From assembly GCA_025353165.1 (NCBI GenBank), contig JANXRE010000175.1:62001-126000 (forward strand): a DNA stretch of 64,000 nt. Direction: 5' to 3'. The notes under the pieces were generated by a model. It made no database searches and was not told the DNA's origin. It was given only the letters and a program-made list of their open reading frames with translations. The position numbers and the translations under genes are program-made. The stretch comes from Acidobacteriota bacterium. Lineage in GTDB: Bacteria; Acidobacteriota; Terriglobia; Bryobacterales; Bryobacteraceae. Below, piece after piece: positions 22,342 through 34,550 of this stretch. Numbering within the stretch: the stretch's first letter is position 1; each line of letters begins with the position of its first letter.

Positions 22342-23127
22342 TTACATCTCGCTCAGTATCTCGGCGCGTTTTTTGTCGTATTCCGGCTTAGCAATCAGGC
22401 CTTTCTTGAGCAGATCGTTGAGTTTCTTCAGCCGATCTTCAGCAGTCACAGGTCTCGCTGCCGCTGGGTGAAGTATCTCCTCTTTGCGCGTCTCGTAATC
22501 CGCCTTTTGGATAAGGCGTTTCGCCAGAAGGGCGTCCAGTTTTTTCAACCGCTCCTCGTTCGGGTCCGGTTCCTTCGGCACCGGCGGCGCTCCCGCCGAG
22601 GGCGGATCCTGAGACGCGACGGCGTCGGGTTCGACCCCGAAAAGGTATGCCAGATTGGAGTCGCCAAAGGTCAAGAGGTACTCTCCGGGACGCAACGGAG
22701 CCGCTGGACGGATCCGGTAAGAGGACTGACCGAACTTCTTGTATTCGAGCGGTACGAGCTTGCCGGGCATGGGTTGGGTCAATCCCCCGGGGCCAATTGA
22801 CGCGAGCGCGGTTCGCTTGCCAGTGACAACATCCAGGATCATCATCATGTCGCGATCCAGCCTTGGCGCGACGGCCAGTCTCGCTATGAATGTCGGCTGC
22901 GTCTCGGAGATTCGCAACGGAGAGCGTTCCGGCGCGAAATCCAGTGTCACCATCTTACGTGAGACACGCAGTTTGGCCATGATCTTCTCGAGAGGGACCG
23001 CCTGCGACGCCCCTGGCTGAAGGTAGAAAGCGACTCCCGCTTCAGCCGGTTCGGCGGGATCCTGGGCGAAGCTGGGGATTAACATCGACACGCCTGCCAG
23101 AACAAGTGGAAAGCAGCAGCGGCTCAT
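22342..23127 (-). CDS. Secreted protein with two C-terminal SHOCT domains
   Basis: A 261-residue protein with a signal peptide ending about PSFAQ. The middle is a beta-rich domain of unknown role (VPLEKIMAKLRVSRKMVTLDF to LRPGEYLLTFGDSNLAYLFGV). Two short SHOCT-like helical repeats follow (LKKLDALLAKRLIQKADYE and LKKLNDLLKKGLIAKPEYD, about residues 195-220 and 233-258). SHOCT motifs usually sit at protein ends and are thought to mediate oligomerisation or anchoring. It starts 2 nt after the stop of the CsgG-like gene, whose product also ends in a SHOCT motif, so the two probably form an operon and may interact. Confidence 0.7.
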   Translation of the reverse strand: MSRCCFPLVLAGVSMLIPSFAQDPAEPAEAGVAFYLQPGASQAVPLEKIMAKLRVSRKMVTLDFAPERSPLRISETQPTFIARLAVAPRLDRDMMMILDVVTGKRTALASIGPGGLTQPMPGKLVPLEYKKFGQSSYRIRPAAPLRPGEYLLTFGDSNLAYLFGVEPDAVASQDPPSAGAPPVPKEPDPNEERLKKLDALLAKRLIQKADYETRKEEILHPAAARPVTAEDRLKKLNDLLKKGLIAKPEYDKKRAEILSEM

Positions 23128-23129
23128 GG

Positions 23130-24324
23130 CTAAATGTCCTTCAATATTTCGGTCTTCTTAGCCTCGAACTCCTGCTTTGTAATTAGCCCTTTCTTGAAGA
23201 GCCCATCCAGCTTCTTCAAGCGCTCCTCAACCGACTCTAAAGCAGGCCTCGCGCCAGTGGGTCCGGAGGGGCCCGGTGCTTGCGGAGCGCGGGCTTTCAT
23301 CTCGGCCTGTGCCTGTTCAAACTTCTCCGTCTTCTCGGTAACGCTCTGCATCTCGACGGCGAGCTTTGCCGACCTGTTCGCCTGAATAATCGTCTGGGTT
23401 ACGATGTCGCCCCCCTTCAGCCTCTCCGATTCGGTCAGGTATGAGATCGCCTTTGCATGCTCATTGACAAGCATGTACGAGAGACCGGCGTTGTAGTAAG
23501 CATGGGCCACATTGCTATCCTTCACTTTGGGCCACGATTTGCACGCACCGACATTTTCCTCCGACTGGCGAACAGTACCCTCGATGTCGCCGGCCTTGAG
23601 CATTGCGAAAGCGCGATTCAAATTGCACTCCTTACCATTGAAGAAATAAAGGCGCTTCTGCTCTGCCCACTTGACGAAGAATGTCGAGGCCTCGTGGGCA
23701 GCGGCATTAATGGCCGCATCCCGCACGAGTTCCTGCGAGGGAAATTCGGGTATGCCGTCATCGGAATGATTTTGAGCGTCACGCGTCACCTCGATCAGGT
23801 GCGCCGAGAAGATCCTCCCGGTAGTGAGATCGATGGTCTGTAGCGATCCTCGGATGTGAACCTCCACAATGGCGTTGTTGGTTCGCACTATGCCCTTGTT
23901 CGTCTTGCGGTCCGAGTAATTCCTTCGCTGCTCCTCATTACACCGCGAGATTTTGACGAATATCAGCGCTGTGGGGCCGAGCAACTTACCCATCTGCACG
24001 GCGCTCTGCTTAGTCCATGTAGCCGGACAGGCTTAGGTGTTGTTCGGCCAGCACCGTTTGCAGGTTCTGCCGGTCCATCACCTCGACTCCACCTGAAACC
24101 AACGTTCCGGCCAGCCGATCGAGAATTTCATCCGAGCACTGCCCGTTCGAAGGCCCGAACGCAACCTTCTTAATGTTCAATCCCAGGCGGGGCGGATGGG
24201 TTAGGTCCACTGTAATCTGGGGCTTGGTCAATTTGTCCAAAAACTGCGCTTGCAGGGGAGTGCTTAGCAGGGCACCCAGACAGCCAATGCAGATAAAAAG
24301 ACAAATTTTTCTTATTCGCATCAT
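23130..24324 (-). pseudogene. CsgG/LpoB-like secreted protein with SHOCT tail, frameshifted
   Basis: The N-terminal part (signal peptide MMRIRKICLFICIG..., then LTHPPRLGLNIKKVAFGPS and LQTVLAEQHLSLSGYMD) stops at 24010-24012. The rest (KQSAVQMGKLLGPTALIFVKI onward, TPR-like AYYNAGLSYMLVNEHAKAI, and SHOCT LKKLDGLFKKGLITKQEFE) reads in the next frame down to 23130. Skipping the single T at 24012 joins them into one product of about 397 residues. The first domain resembles CsgG/LpoB-like proteins that bind at the outer membrane. Because both halves are intact, this is either a very recent lesion or a sequencing error. Function is inferred only from fold resemblance. Confidence 0.65.
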
Positions 24325-24535
24325 GGTCAAGAGTGCATCAAGAAACCGCGAAACCGGAGGCACCGCCGGATATCTGGAGGTCTGGCTTCACTCACGCAGT
24401 CAGGACTTTACGCCAAGCCGCTTGAGGAACGACATCATCGGGCACCAATCGGTTAACCCCGACTGGAACAAATTCAGGGCCACAAACGCCGTGAACAGAA
24501 ACCAGGCCGGGTGAACGTAGTAGCCCAGCGCCAGG

Positions 24536-27738
<3,203 letters not shown>

Positions 27739-27742
<4 letters not shown>

Positions 27743-28884
27743 GGGCGTACCTCCACCCGCGCGCCGTCGCGCAAAGAGCCAGACACAGGGAAGATCAGCC
27801 GGTCTCCCTCCGACAAACCAGAGAGCACCTCGACACGATCGGCGACGCGGTCGCCCAGGGTCACCATCCGCGTTCTTGCACGGCCGCCCTCGACGGCGTA
27901 GACCCACTGAATCTGCCCGCGCTCCTGAATCGCTCCGGCGGGAACCACCACCACGGATCGCCGGCCGATTTCGAAACGCGCCCGCCCGAACTGCCCGCTG
28001 CGCAACTGCGGCGACGCGGGTAAATCGATCTTCACCGTGAACGATCGCGCGGCCGGATCGACCGTCGGCACGATCTCCCCGACGCGTCCCGCAAGTTCGC
28101 TGGAATCGAGCTGAACCGCCACACTCTGGCCGGGTTTCACCTTCGATAGATTGGACTCCTCGACGGCGGCTTCCAGCCGGTATCCACCGCCCTGCTCGAT
28201 GGTCATGAGCGCCGCTCCGGGCATCGCCAGGATGCCGGGCTCAACCGGTTTGTCGGTCACCACGCCCGCGAAGGGAGCGGCAACGACGGAGTATCCGGTC
28301 ATGATCTCGGCGGATTTCACATCCTCGTCGGCCTGGGCAATCTTGGCCGTCACCTGCTGCCGCCGCGACTGCGCCATATCGAAATTGGCGCGCGCCAGCT
28401 TCACCCGAGTGGTCGCTTCGTCGAACTCCTGATCGGAAATCGATTTCTTGTCGTACAGGTCCTTCATGCGCTTGAAGGTCGATTCCGCGAGTTCCAGATT
28501 CGCGCGCGCCGACGCGATTGCATTCTCCGCTTCGCCGGCGGCCGAGCGCGATTCGGTCCGGCCGGCTTCGGCCTGACGCTTCCGGGCATCCAGATCTCTC
28601 GCATCGAGCGTGACGAGGATCTGCCCGGCACGCACGCGATCGCCCACCCGAACCCGAACTTCGCGCACGTAGGCCATCAGACGACTGGTGATCTGCACGC
28701 TGGTACGAGCGCGCACGGTGCCGGTAACTTCATATACCGTGGGCCATTCGGCTTTTTGGACGGCTATCGTGCTCACCGCGATCGCCGGCCCCTCATCGGC
28801 TTTCGCGGTCCGCGGTTCCTGCGAACCGCAACCAGCTAGAGCGACAAGCAACGCAGGCAGACAGAAACGCGTACAGAACCGCAT
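27739..28884 (-). CDS. RND efflux periplasmic adaptor (membrane fusion protein), lipoprotein
   Basis: A 381-residue protein with lipobox LVALAGC. It has the MFP layout: a first biotinyl-lipoyl-like half ([22 protein letters not shown]), a coiled-coil hairpin (about 95-180) containing [15 protein letters not shown], the second lipoyl half ([18 protein letters not shown]) and beta-barrel domains. It bridges the RND pump and the TolC-like channel. The gene lies 3 nt after the channel gene and overlaps the pump gene by 4 nt, so the three proteins should be made together. Cargo unknown. Confidence 0.92.
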
Positions 28885-28887
28885 GAA

Positions 28888-30228
28888 TTACTCCACCACC
28901 ACGGAAGATTTTTCGTTCAAACGGCCCGTGGCAAGCTCCACTTGCATCACCGCCAGCCGCTGGTCTTGCACCGCCTCGAGATAGTGCGTGCGGGTTTCGA
29001 GCAATGCCGTCTCACTGCGCAGAAGCTCCGTGACGTCGTTGAGGCCGGCTTCGTATCGGTTCTTGACAATGCGGAGGTTTTCCTCGGCCATGGCGACAGC
29101 GCTTTGCGCGACGCCAATCCGGCTTTGCGCGGAGTTCAAATCGAGCCAAGCGCGGCGAGCGTCCAGCCGCGCGGCGGAATCGACGTAGCGCTGTTGCGCA
29201 GCGGCGGCCAGGACCGCATGCTCGGACTCCTGAATTCGAGCCCGATCGCTAAAACCGGTAAAGAGATTCCAACGCAGCCCGGCGCTGGCAGTCCAGTTGG
29301 CTCCGCCTTTGTCGTAGAAACGCTGGCGGTCGGCTTCGAAGCCGGCCCGAAGAAAGGCCTCGGGCCAGAGGGCGGAACGCGCCGCCGTGCGCTGAGTCTC
29401 GGCCACTTGTCCCGCCAGCAGGGCCTGTCGAGTTTCGGGGCGCGTGCTGGAAGCGTCCCGTTCGGCGTTCTCGATGCCGCCTTCGGGCATCGAAGCGGCC
29501 TTCAGCGTGGTTTCCAGGCCGTACTTCGAATCGAGGGAAACTCCCATCGCCTGGTTGAGCGCCGCGCGCGAGATATCGAGGTCGGCCTGCCGCCGGATGC
29601 GCCTTTCCTGCATCGACGCCAGATGCACGCGAATGGAGAGGACGTCGGCGTCGGTCGACACTCCGGCCTGGCGGCGGTGTTGGGCGCGGGTCAGATCGGC
29701 TTCGGCGGACTTGAGCGCCTCTTCGGCAACTGCAAGAGTTTCGTTCGCGAGCAGGGCATTGTAGTAGGCGCGCACCACCGCCGCCACCGTCTGCATGCGG
29801 ACCCGCCGTTCCTCTTCGGCGGACATGCCCCTTCCGAGCTCGGCGGCCTTGATCTGGGAACCGCGATAACCGTTGTCCCACAGGCTCTGGTCCACCCAGA
29901 CTTGGGATTGGAAGTTGTTCAGAAAGGAAGGCCGGTTCAGCGGGTCGATGGCGAAGTTCTCCGGCCCGAACTGATGCTCGGTGAGCAGCGAGCCGAAGAC
30001 GAATACCGGGTTGTTGGAGCGCTGCCACGATTCCGTGTACTGCACCCGTGGCAGCCTCGTCCCGCGGGCCTCGCCGATCCGCGATCCAGCGGCTTTGGTG
30101 CCTTCGCGCGAAGCCTCCACCGCGCCGTTCTTAGCGAGCGCCAGTTCCACGGCCTGCCCGACCGTGAGGGATTCCTGGGCCGGCGAGGGAGACACTCCCA
30201 GCACAACCAAGACGAGGAGATAACGCAT
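28888..30228 (-). CDS. TolC-family outer-membrane efflux protein
   Basis: A 446-residue protein with a signal peptide (about 1-17, ending SPAQ). The internal duplication of long helical hairpins expected for TolC/OprM folds is visible; for example AYYNALLANETLAVAEEAL and AWLDLNSAQSRIGVAQSAV occupy equivalent places. NRYEAGLNDVTELLRSETALL is the conserved motif before the last helix. It forms the outer-membrane tunnel of the RND operon it leads. The 219 bp upstream to the divergent cytochrome gene should hold its promoter, but no clear box stands out. Confidence 0.9.
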   Translation of the reverse strand: MRYLLVLVVLGVSPSPAQESLTVGQAVELALAKNGAVEASREGTKAAGSRIGEARGTRLPRVQYTESWQRSNNPVFVFGSLLTEHQFGPENFAIDPLNRPSFLNNFQSQVWVDQSLWDNGYRGSQIKAAELGRGMSAEEERRVRMQTVAAVVRAYYNALLANETLAVAEEALKSAEADLTRAQHRRQAGVSTDADVLSIRVHLASMQERRIRRQADLDISRAALNQAMGVSLDSKYGLETTLKAASMPEGGIENAERDASSTRPETRQALLAGQVAETQRTAARSALWPEAFLRAGFEADRQRFYDKGGANWTASAGLRWNLFTGFSDRARIQESEHAVLAAAAQQRYVDSAARLDARRAWLDLNSAQSRIGVAQSAVAMAEENLRIVKNRYEAGLNDVTELLRSETALLETRTHYLEAVQDQRLAVMQVELATGRLNEKSSVVVE

Positions 30229-30447
30229 AGGTTCACTGTCGAAGATACATTTGCGTAGCGCAAGGTGACGTGGCCCCTCGGGTTGGGATGGGTGAGGTTC
30301 CCCAAACGCAGATCGAGTTTACCGGCTCACGGCTTGTGTTTTGATCGACTTACATCGTGGAAGGATAATTGCACCATTTCACTGCGGATTAAATACAAAC
30401 GATCGGGCGCGGCCCACGTAGACTTGCTGACGCTCGAGGAGGTATCC

Positions 30448-30873
30448 ATGTTGACTCGTGTTCTCGTCGCGCTAGTCGCTCTGGTAGTGGCTTTCGCGAT
30501 ACTCGGCGCGGACAATCCGCCCGTCATCAAAAAAGTTTCCCCCGTCCATACGTCGCCGGCGTCCGGCAAAGACATGTTCACCAATTACTGCGCTGTCTGC
30601 CACGGCAAGGACGGCAAAGGCGGCGGACCCGCCGTGTCCGCTCTGAAGATGCAGCCTCCCGACCTTACGACGCTGACCCATCGCAGCAACGGCAAATTCC
30701 CCGAACTGCGCGTCTACGCCGCGATTCACGGTGACGTCGAAATGCCGGCCCACGGGTCGAAAGATATGCCGGTGTGGGGGACCGTGTTCCAATCCATGGA
30801 CCGCGATAGCGGCGCTCAGCAAATGCGCGTTTCGAATCTCACGAAATACATCCAATCGATTCAGGCGAAGTAG
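30448..30873 (+). CDS. Monohaem cytochrome c, periplasmic
   Basis: A 141-residue protein with a signal peptide (about 1-21). The haem-binding motif is CAVCHGKDGKGGG (Cys48, Cys51, His52). MPAHGSKDMPVWG supplies the distal Met typical of class I cytochromes found with respiratory or alternative complexes. It probably carries single electrons in the periplasm; no redox partner gene is adjacent. The ATG at 30448 follows GGAGGT, deciding against longer upstream frames. A terminator-like hairpin follows. Confidence 0.88.
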   Translation: MLTRVLVALVALVVAFAILGADNPPVIKKVSPVHTSPASGKDMFTNYCAVCHGKDGKGGGPAVSALKMQPPDLTTLTHRSNGKFPELRVYAAIHGDVEMPAHGSKDMPVWGTVFQSMDRDSGAQQMRVSNLTKYIQSIQAK

Positions 30874-30909
30874 CGGTCGAAGCCCGACTCCCTTACGGTC
30901 GCGGCTCGG

Positions 30910-30947
30910 AACCGCTTTCTGAGCCGCCCGCGTCAGCAAGCGGTTTT
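30910..30947 (+). terminator. Rho-independent terminator after cytochrome c
   Basis: AACCGCTT (30910-30917) pairs with AAGCGGTT (30938-30945) and runs into TTTT. An alternative 7-bp stem GCGGCTC/GAGCCGC (30901-30907 with 30921-30927) overlaps it. The site separates the cytochrome gene from the converging small gene. Confidence 0.6.
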
Positions 30948-30948
30948 G

Positions 30949-31260
30949 TCAATCCCAGTCGATGTCCCGCTTCGGCGGAGGCTCGTCCGGGTTTTCCTTG
31001 GCCTTCTTGAACAGCTCGTCGAATTTCCGGTCCAGCACCTTCTGGTGATCCTTCTGCTCCGACACGGACTTCTGGTACGCCTCTTCGCGCCGTCCCGCTT
31101 CGCCCTTGAAGCGCGAAACCGCGGCTTCCATGTCGGAGAAGGTCTTGGGTTTCTCCGCTTCTTTGTGGCTGATCACCGCTCTGGTATCGGGATCGATCTG
31201 CAATTCAGCCTTACAGCACGGGCATTGTACGGCGAAGAGTTCCGTGTTCTTGCTTGCCAT
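30949..31260 (-). CDS. Small Cys-containing coiled protein, unknown function
   Basis: A 103-residue acidic/basic protein. An N-terminal CPCCKAEL knuckle could bind zinc, although only one Cys cluster is present and a four-ligand site would need a dimer. The rest is highly charged and helical (about 35-85), and the C-terminus ends in a Pro/Asp-rich PPPKRDIDWD tail. Proteins of this kind are found as orphans in Acidobacteriota. It is 9 nt downstream of the SDR gene on the same strand and may be cotranscribed. No function is assigned. Confidence 0.7.
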   Translation of the reverse strand: MASKNTELFAVQCPCCKAELQIDPDTRAVISHKEAEKPKTFSDMEAAVSRFKGEAGRREEAYQKSVSEQKDHQKVLDRKFDELFKKAKENPDEPPPKRDIDWD

Positions 31261-31269
31261 AGTTGAATG

Positions 31270-31989
31270 CTACCGCTGGCTGAGGCCGCCGTCCACCGCT
31301 AGTATTTGCCCGGTCACGAAATTCGAGGCTGTCAGAAAAAACACCACGGCATCGGCGATCTCGTCCGCGGTTCCGGCGCGGCAGGCGGGTGTGCGGGCGA
31401 TCAACCGCTCGATGCGCGCGTCCACATCGCCAAACGGAATCACGCCGGGCGCGACGGAGTTCACGGTGATGTCCGGCGCGAGGGCCTTAGCCAGAGCGCG
31501 CGTCAGCATGATCACGCCGGCTTTCGATGCGCAATAGTGCGCGTGATGGGACCAGGGCATAAGACCGCCGAGGGAACTCAGATTGACGATGCGGCCTCCG
31601 CCGGATTTGCGCATGAGCCGGGCACCCTGCTGGCAGCAGAAAAAGGTCGCCTTGAGGTTCACCGAATGGATGAAGTCCCAGTCGGATTCGGTAATCTCCA
31701 ACGGGTCGATGGCGGTGAAACGCCCGGCGTTGTTGACCAGCCCGTCCAGTCGGCCGAACGCGCTTTCCACCGCTTGAAAAAGCCGCACGATATCGGGAAC
31801 GCGCTCGAGGTCCGCGCGAAACACAGGGGCATTTCCGCAGTCTGAGGCGGTGGCCCGCGCCGCCTCCTCCGACTCATGGTAGTGGATGGCGACGCGCGCC
31901 CCTTCGGCGGCCAGGCGAAGTGCGATGCCGCGTCCGATGCGCTTCGCCGCCCCTGTCACGAGGATTACTTTGTTTTGAAGATTTGTCAT
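31270..31989 (-). CDS. Short-chain dehydrogenase/reductase (pteridine-reductase-like)
   Basis: A 239-residue classical SDR. TGAAKRIGRGIALRLA is the NAD(P) loop with the TGxxxRxG arrangement of pteridine reductases and FolM-like proteins. NNAG, the Ser in NLSSLGG and YCASK give the catalytic set. The C-terminus ends ILAVDGGLSQ, as is usual for the family. A dihydromonapterin/pteridine or 3-oxoacyl substrate is possible; sequence alone does not decide. The start lies 34 nt from the diverging zinc-finger gene. Confidence 0.85.
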   Translation of the reverse strand: MTNLQNKVILVTGAAKRIGRGIALRLAAEGARVAIHYHESEEAARATASDCGNAPVFRADLERVPDIVRLFQAVESAFGRLDGLVNNAGRFTAIDPLEITESDWDFIHSVNLKATFFCCQQGARLMRKSGGGRIVNLSSLGGLMPWSHHAHYCASKAGVIMLTRALAKALAPDITVNSVAPGVIPFGDVDARIERLIARTPACRAGTADEIADAVVFFLTASNFVTGQILAVDGGLSQR

Positions 31990-32023
31990 TGCCTATGCAG
32001 TTTCTACCATTGTCGTCCGATCA

Positions 32024-32371
32024 ATGGTGCAGATGGCGCATGAAATATTAGACAAATCTCCCTCCGAGGCGGCCGAGGCGTACGTGCTGGGCAGACTTGC
32101 GGAGGAGCAGCGGGAGGAGTACGAAGAGCACCTTCTGGTGTGCGGCGTCTGCCGCCAAGAGGTGGAGCGGCTATCGGAATTCATCAAAACGCTTCGTCTG
32201 GCGGTGGACGGAATCGATCCCCTGCCGCTGTGGGCGGCCCTGGCACCGAACGTTAGACTGTCGGGTCGCCGTGGACCTCCATTTCCGCCAAGCCGGTGCC
32301 GTCGCCGGGCGGCTCGGGAAGCCTGCCGGTCCAGTTCGCCCACGCCCAGAACAGAGCCGTCGTGCTGCTGA
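32024..32371 (+). CDS. Putative zinc-finger (anti-sigma-like) protein
   Basis: A 115-residue frame. The first 80 residues look genuine: EAAEAYVLGRLAEEQREEYEEH followed by HLLVCGVCRQEVERL, the H-x3-C-x2-C pattern of the zf-HC2/ZAS fold found in anti-sigma factors. After about residue 77 the sequence is Arg/Pro/Cys-rich and antisense to the MFS gene, which it overlaps by 119 nt. The native C-terminus may therefore have been lost when the two genes came to converge. No sigma factor gene is adjacent, and there is no transmembrane segment. An ATG at 32033 is an alternative start. Confidence 0.55.
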   Translation: MVQMAHEILDKSPSEAAEAYVLGRLAEEQREEYEEHLLVCGVCRQEVERLSEFIKTLRLAVDGIDPLPLWAALAPNVRLSGRRGPPFPPSRCRRRAAREACRSSSPTPRTEPSCC

Positions 32372-33548
32372 GAATTCCGGAGACGACGCCGATTTCCCGA
32401 GGCGAGTGGTGCTGAGATGCAATTCCGGCGCCCATCATGGACAGCATCATGGTCGACCATACGAGCGTTTCGGAGGTGGCAAATACCCGCCCCCGGTACT
32501 CGCCGGCGACATGGCGGAGCAACTGCGAGAAGTTCAGAACCGAACTGACAGCCACCGCGGCGCGCGATAGCGCGATGAAGAACAGCGCCGCACCGTAGTT
32601 CTGCATCAGGCTGAAGATTACGTACGAGCCGCCGTGAATGACGTAGCAGATGGAAACGCTCCGCTTATAGTTCGCGAAACTCAGCCTGGGGCCGATCCGG
32701 TGGGCCACCACCGCGCCGAGCACCAGCCCCAGCCCGGCAGCGCCCCAAATCTCGCCGATGCCGCCCGCGCCGCGGTGAAACACGAGTCCTCCGAAGAGGC
32801 TGAACAGGATCTGCGCCGCGCCCCCGCCGGTGGCCCATCCCACGCCAACCAGGGCGATGGCCAGGATCAACGGCGACGACCGCATGTATCGCAGGCCCTC
32901 GGCGTATTCGTGCCAGGGCCGCACCACCTGATTTTCCGTCAAATGGGTTCGTTCAGCGCGAAACCGCCCGTCCGCCGCACGCAGCCGCCAGATGCAGAAA
33001 GCGGAGACGACGAACGATAAAGCATTAAAAACAAACGCTGCTTTGTAGCCGAACTGCATCACCGCGGTGCCGCCGAGGAACGCTCCCACGGCGGTCGTCG
33101 TCCACTGGGTTCCCTGGGTCAGCGAGCTCGCCGTGTGCAGTTGGTCCTTGGTGGCGATAGCCGGCAGAATCGCCGCTCTTCCGCTGGTAAAGAAGGGCGA
33201 AGCGAACATCAGCGCGGCGCTGAGCAGGTAGAGCAGCCAGGTGTCAGGCCGCCCAACGCACCAGATAAACCCGAGCGCGACGATCGCGCGCACCAGGTCG
33301 CTGGCGATCATGATCCGGCGGCGGTCGACGCGGTCCAGGACGACTCCCGCGATCGGCCCCGAGACGATCATCGGCAGAGCCCGCGCCAGCATCACCCCGG
33401 TCACCACCAAACCGGAGCCCGTGGCTTGCAGGGCGAGGCTGAATACCGCGATGTTGTTAAAGTGGTCGCCAACTTCGCTTACAACTTGCCCGGCCCAGGT
33501 GTAACGGTAGTTCCGGTTCTCGCGCAGGAGATCTAGGAAGCCTGCCAT
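32253..33548 (-). CDS. MFS transporter (EntS/MFS_3-like exporter)
   Basis: A 431-residue protein with twelve predicted transmembrane helices. GPIAGVVLDRVDRRRIMIASDL is the loop 2-3 motif of the major facilitator superfamily, in the form typical of the enterobactin-exporter-like group. Such proteins export siderophores, drugs or metabolites using the proton gradient. The ATG at 33546-33548 overlaps the stop of the DMT transporter gene as TGATG, deciding against the longer frame. Substrate unknown. Confidence 0.87.
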   Translation of the reverse strand: MAGFLDLLRENRNYRYTWAGQVVSEVGDHFNNIAVFSLALQATGSGLVVTGVMLARALPMIVSGPIAGVVLDRVDRRRIMIASDLVRAIVALGFIWCVGRPDTWLLYLLSAALMFASPFFTSGRAAILPAIATKDQLHTASSLTQGTQWTTTAVGAFLGGTAVMQFGYKAAFVFNALSFVVSAFCIWRLRAADGRFRAERTHLTENQVVRPWHEYAEGLRYMRSSPLILAIALVGVGWATGGGAAQILFSLFGGLVFHRGAGGIGEIWGAAGLGLVLGAVVAHRIGPRLSFANYKRSVSICYVIHGGSYVIFSLMQNYGAALFFIALSRAAVAVSSVLNFSQLLRHVAGEYRGRVFATSETLVWSTMMLSMMGAGIASQHHSPREIGVVSGILSSTTALFWAWANWTGRLPEPPGDGTGLAEMEVHGDPTV

Positions 33549-34531
33549 CAGCCTCGCTCGGTCACGAAGACTCCGATCAGAACCAGCGCGCACGCGACGG
33601 CGAAACCGGCGCCTGGAATTTCTCCGAGAATCAGCGCCGCCAGGATGGTCGCGAGCACCGGCTGCAGGTAGGAAAGCGCGGAAACGCGGGACGCAGGCAG
33701 CCGCTGGAGAGCGTAGTAGAAGATCAAGTAAGCCAGGACGGCGGAGAACACCGCCATGTAGGCAACCGAAGCCCAAGCCGCGGCACTGACGCGCGAGAAA
33801 TCGAACGCCGTGGACTGCCAAAGGACCAGCGGCAACATGATCGCCGCTCCGCCAGTGTAGGCGAACGTATTCGCGGTGAGGCTTCCGAACCGGGCCGTCA
33901 GACTCTTGCCGAAGACGGCGTACAACGCGAACACCGACCCGGACAGAAGCACGATCAGATCGCCCGCGAGGGTCGGGCCTCTGCCGCCCGTGCGTCCCAG
34001 TTGGAGGGCGGCGATTCCTGCAAGAGCTACCAGCATTCCTACCACCTTGCGCCCGGTGATCGTTTCCTGTCCGGCCAGCGCGGCGATGACCAAAACGGTG
34101 ATCGGGCTGATGGCGACCGCAACCGATGCGTGGGCCACGCTGGTCCGGGACAGGCCGATTACGAACAGCACCTGATTGCCGACCGCCCCGAGTATCCCCA
34201 ACCCAAGCAGCGCCGCAACGTCGCGCGCCGGCCAGGATCGCCGCTTACCGCGCGTGCGCCACAGAAAAATCGGCAGGATGAAGATGCCCGCGAAGACGGT
34301 GCGCACGCTGGCCACCACCATCGGCGGGATTTCTCGCAGGGCGACCTTCGCGATGACAAAGTTCAGGCCCCAGGCGACGACCATGAACGCCAGCAGGGAG
34401 TATAGCCACGCCGTGCTCAGGTCCGGCCGCCGGTGTGATGGTGCAGCAATCTCCGCCGCGGCCACGCTCAACTCGGCATCCTCAGGCGTCGCCAAGAGTG
34501 GCGGCGCGGCACGCAGGAGTGCGTGCGCCAC
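33548..34531 (-). CDS. EamA/DMT-family transporter with repeat-encoded N-terminus
   Basis: A protein of up to 327 residues with ten transmembrane helices in two EamA repeats (about 43-180 and 190-325; YALQRLPASRVSALSYLQPV is typical). The family exports amino acids and related metabolites. The first 16 codons of the longest frame (MAHALLRAAPPLLATP) are the translation of the dispersed repeat at 34487-34532, so the annotated GTG start lies inside that element. Homology starts only near residue 40. The true start is more likely the GTG at 34465 or a nearby TTG. It lies 20 nt after menC and may export products of that pathway. Confidence 0.8.
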   Translation of the reverse strand: MAHALLRAAPPLLATPEDAELSVAAAEIAAPSHRRPDLSTAWLYSLLAFMVVAWGLNFVIAKVALREIPPMVVASVRTVFAGIFILPIFLWRTRGKRRSWPARDVAALLGLGILGAVGNQVLFVIGLSRTSVAHASVAVAISPITVLVIAALAGQETITGRKVVGMLVALAGIAALQLGRTGGRGPTLAGDLIVLLSGSVFALYAVFGKSLTARFGSLTANTFAYTGGAAIMLPLVLWQSTAFDFSRVSAAAWASVAYMAVFSAVLAYLIFYYALQRLPASRVSALSYLQPVLATILAALILGEIPGAGFAVACALVLIGVFVTERG

Positions 34532-34532
34532 G
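34487..34532 (-). repeat. Double-hairpin dispersed repeat, copy C (inverted)
   Basis: Reverse-strand copy of the 46-bp unit at 1585-1630, with a few substitutions. It lies between menC and the DMT transporter and is open in the transporter's frame, adding an apparent N-terminal extension. Confidence 0.8.
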
Positions 34533-34550
34533 AAAATCTTGCCCGGCTGG

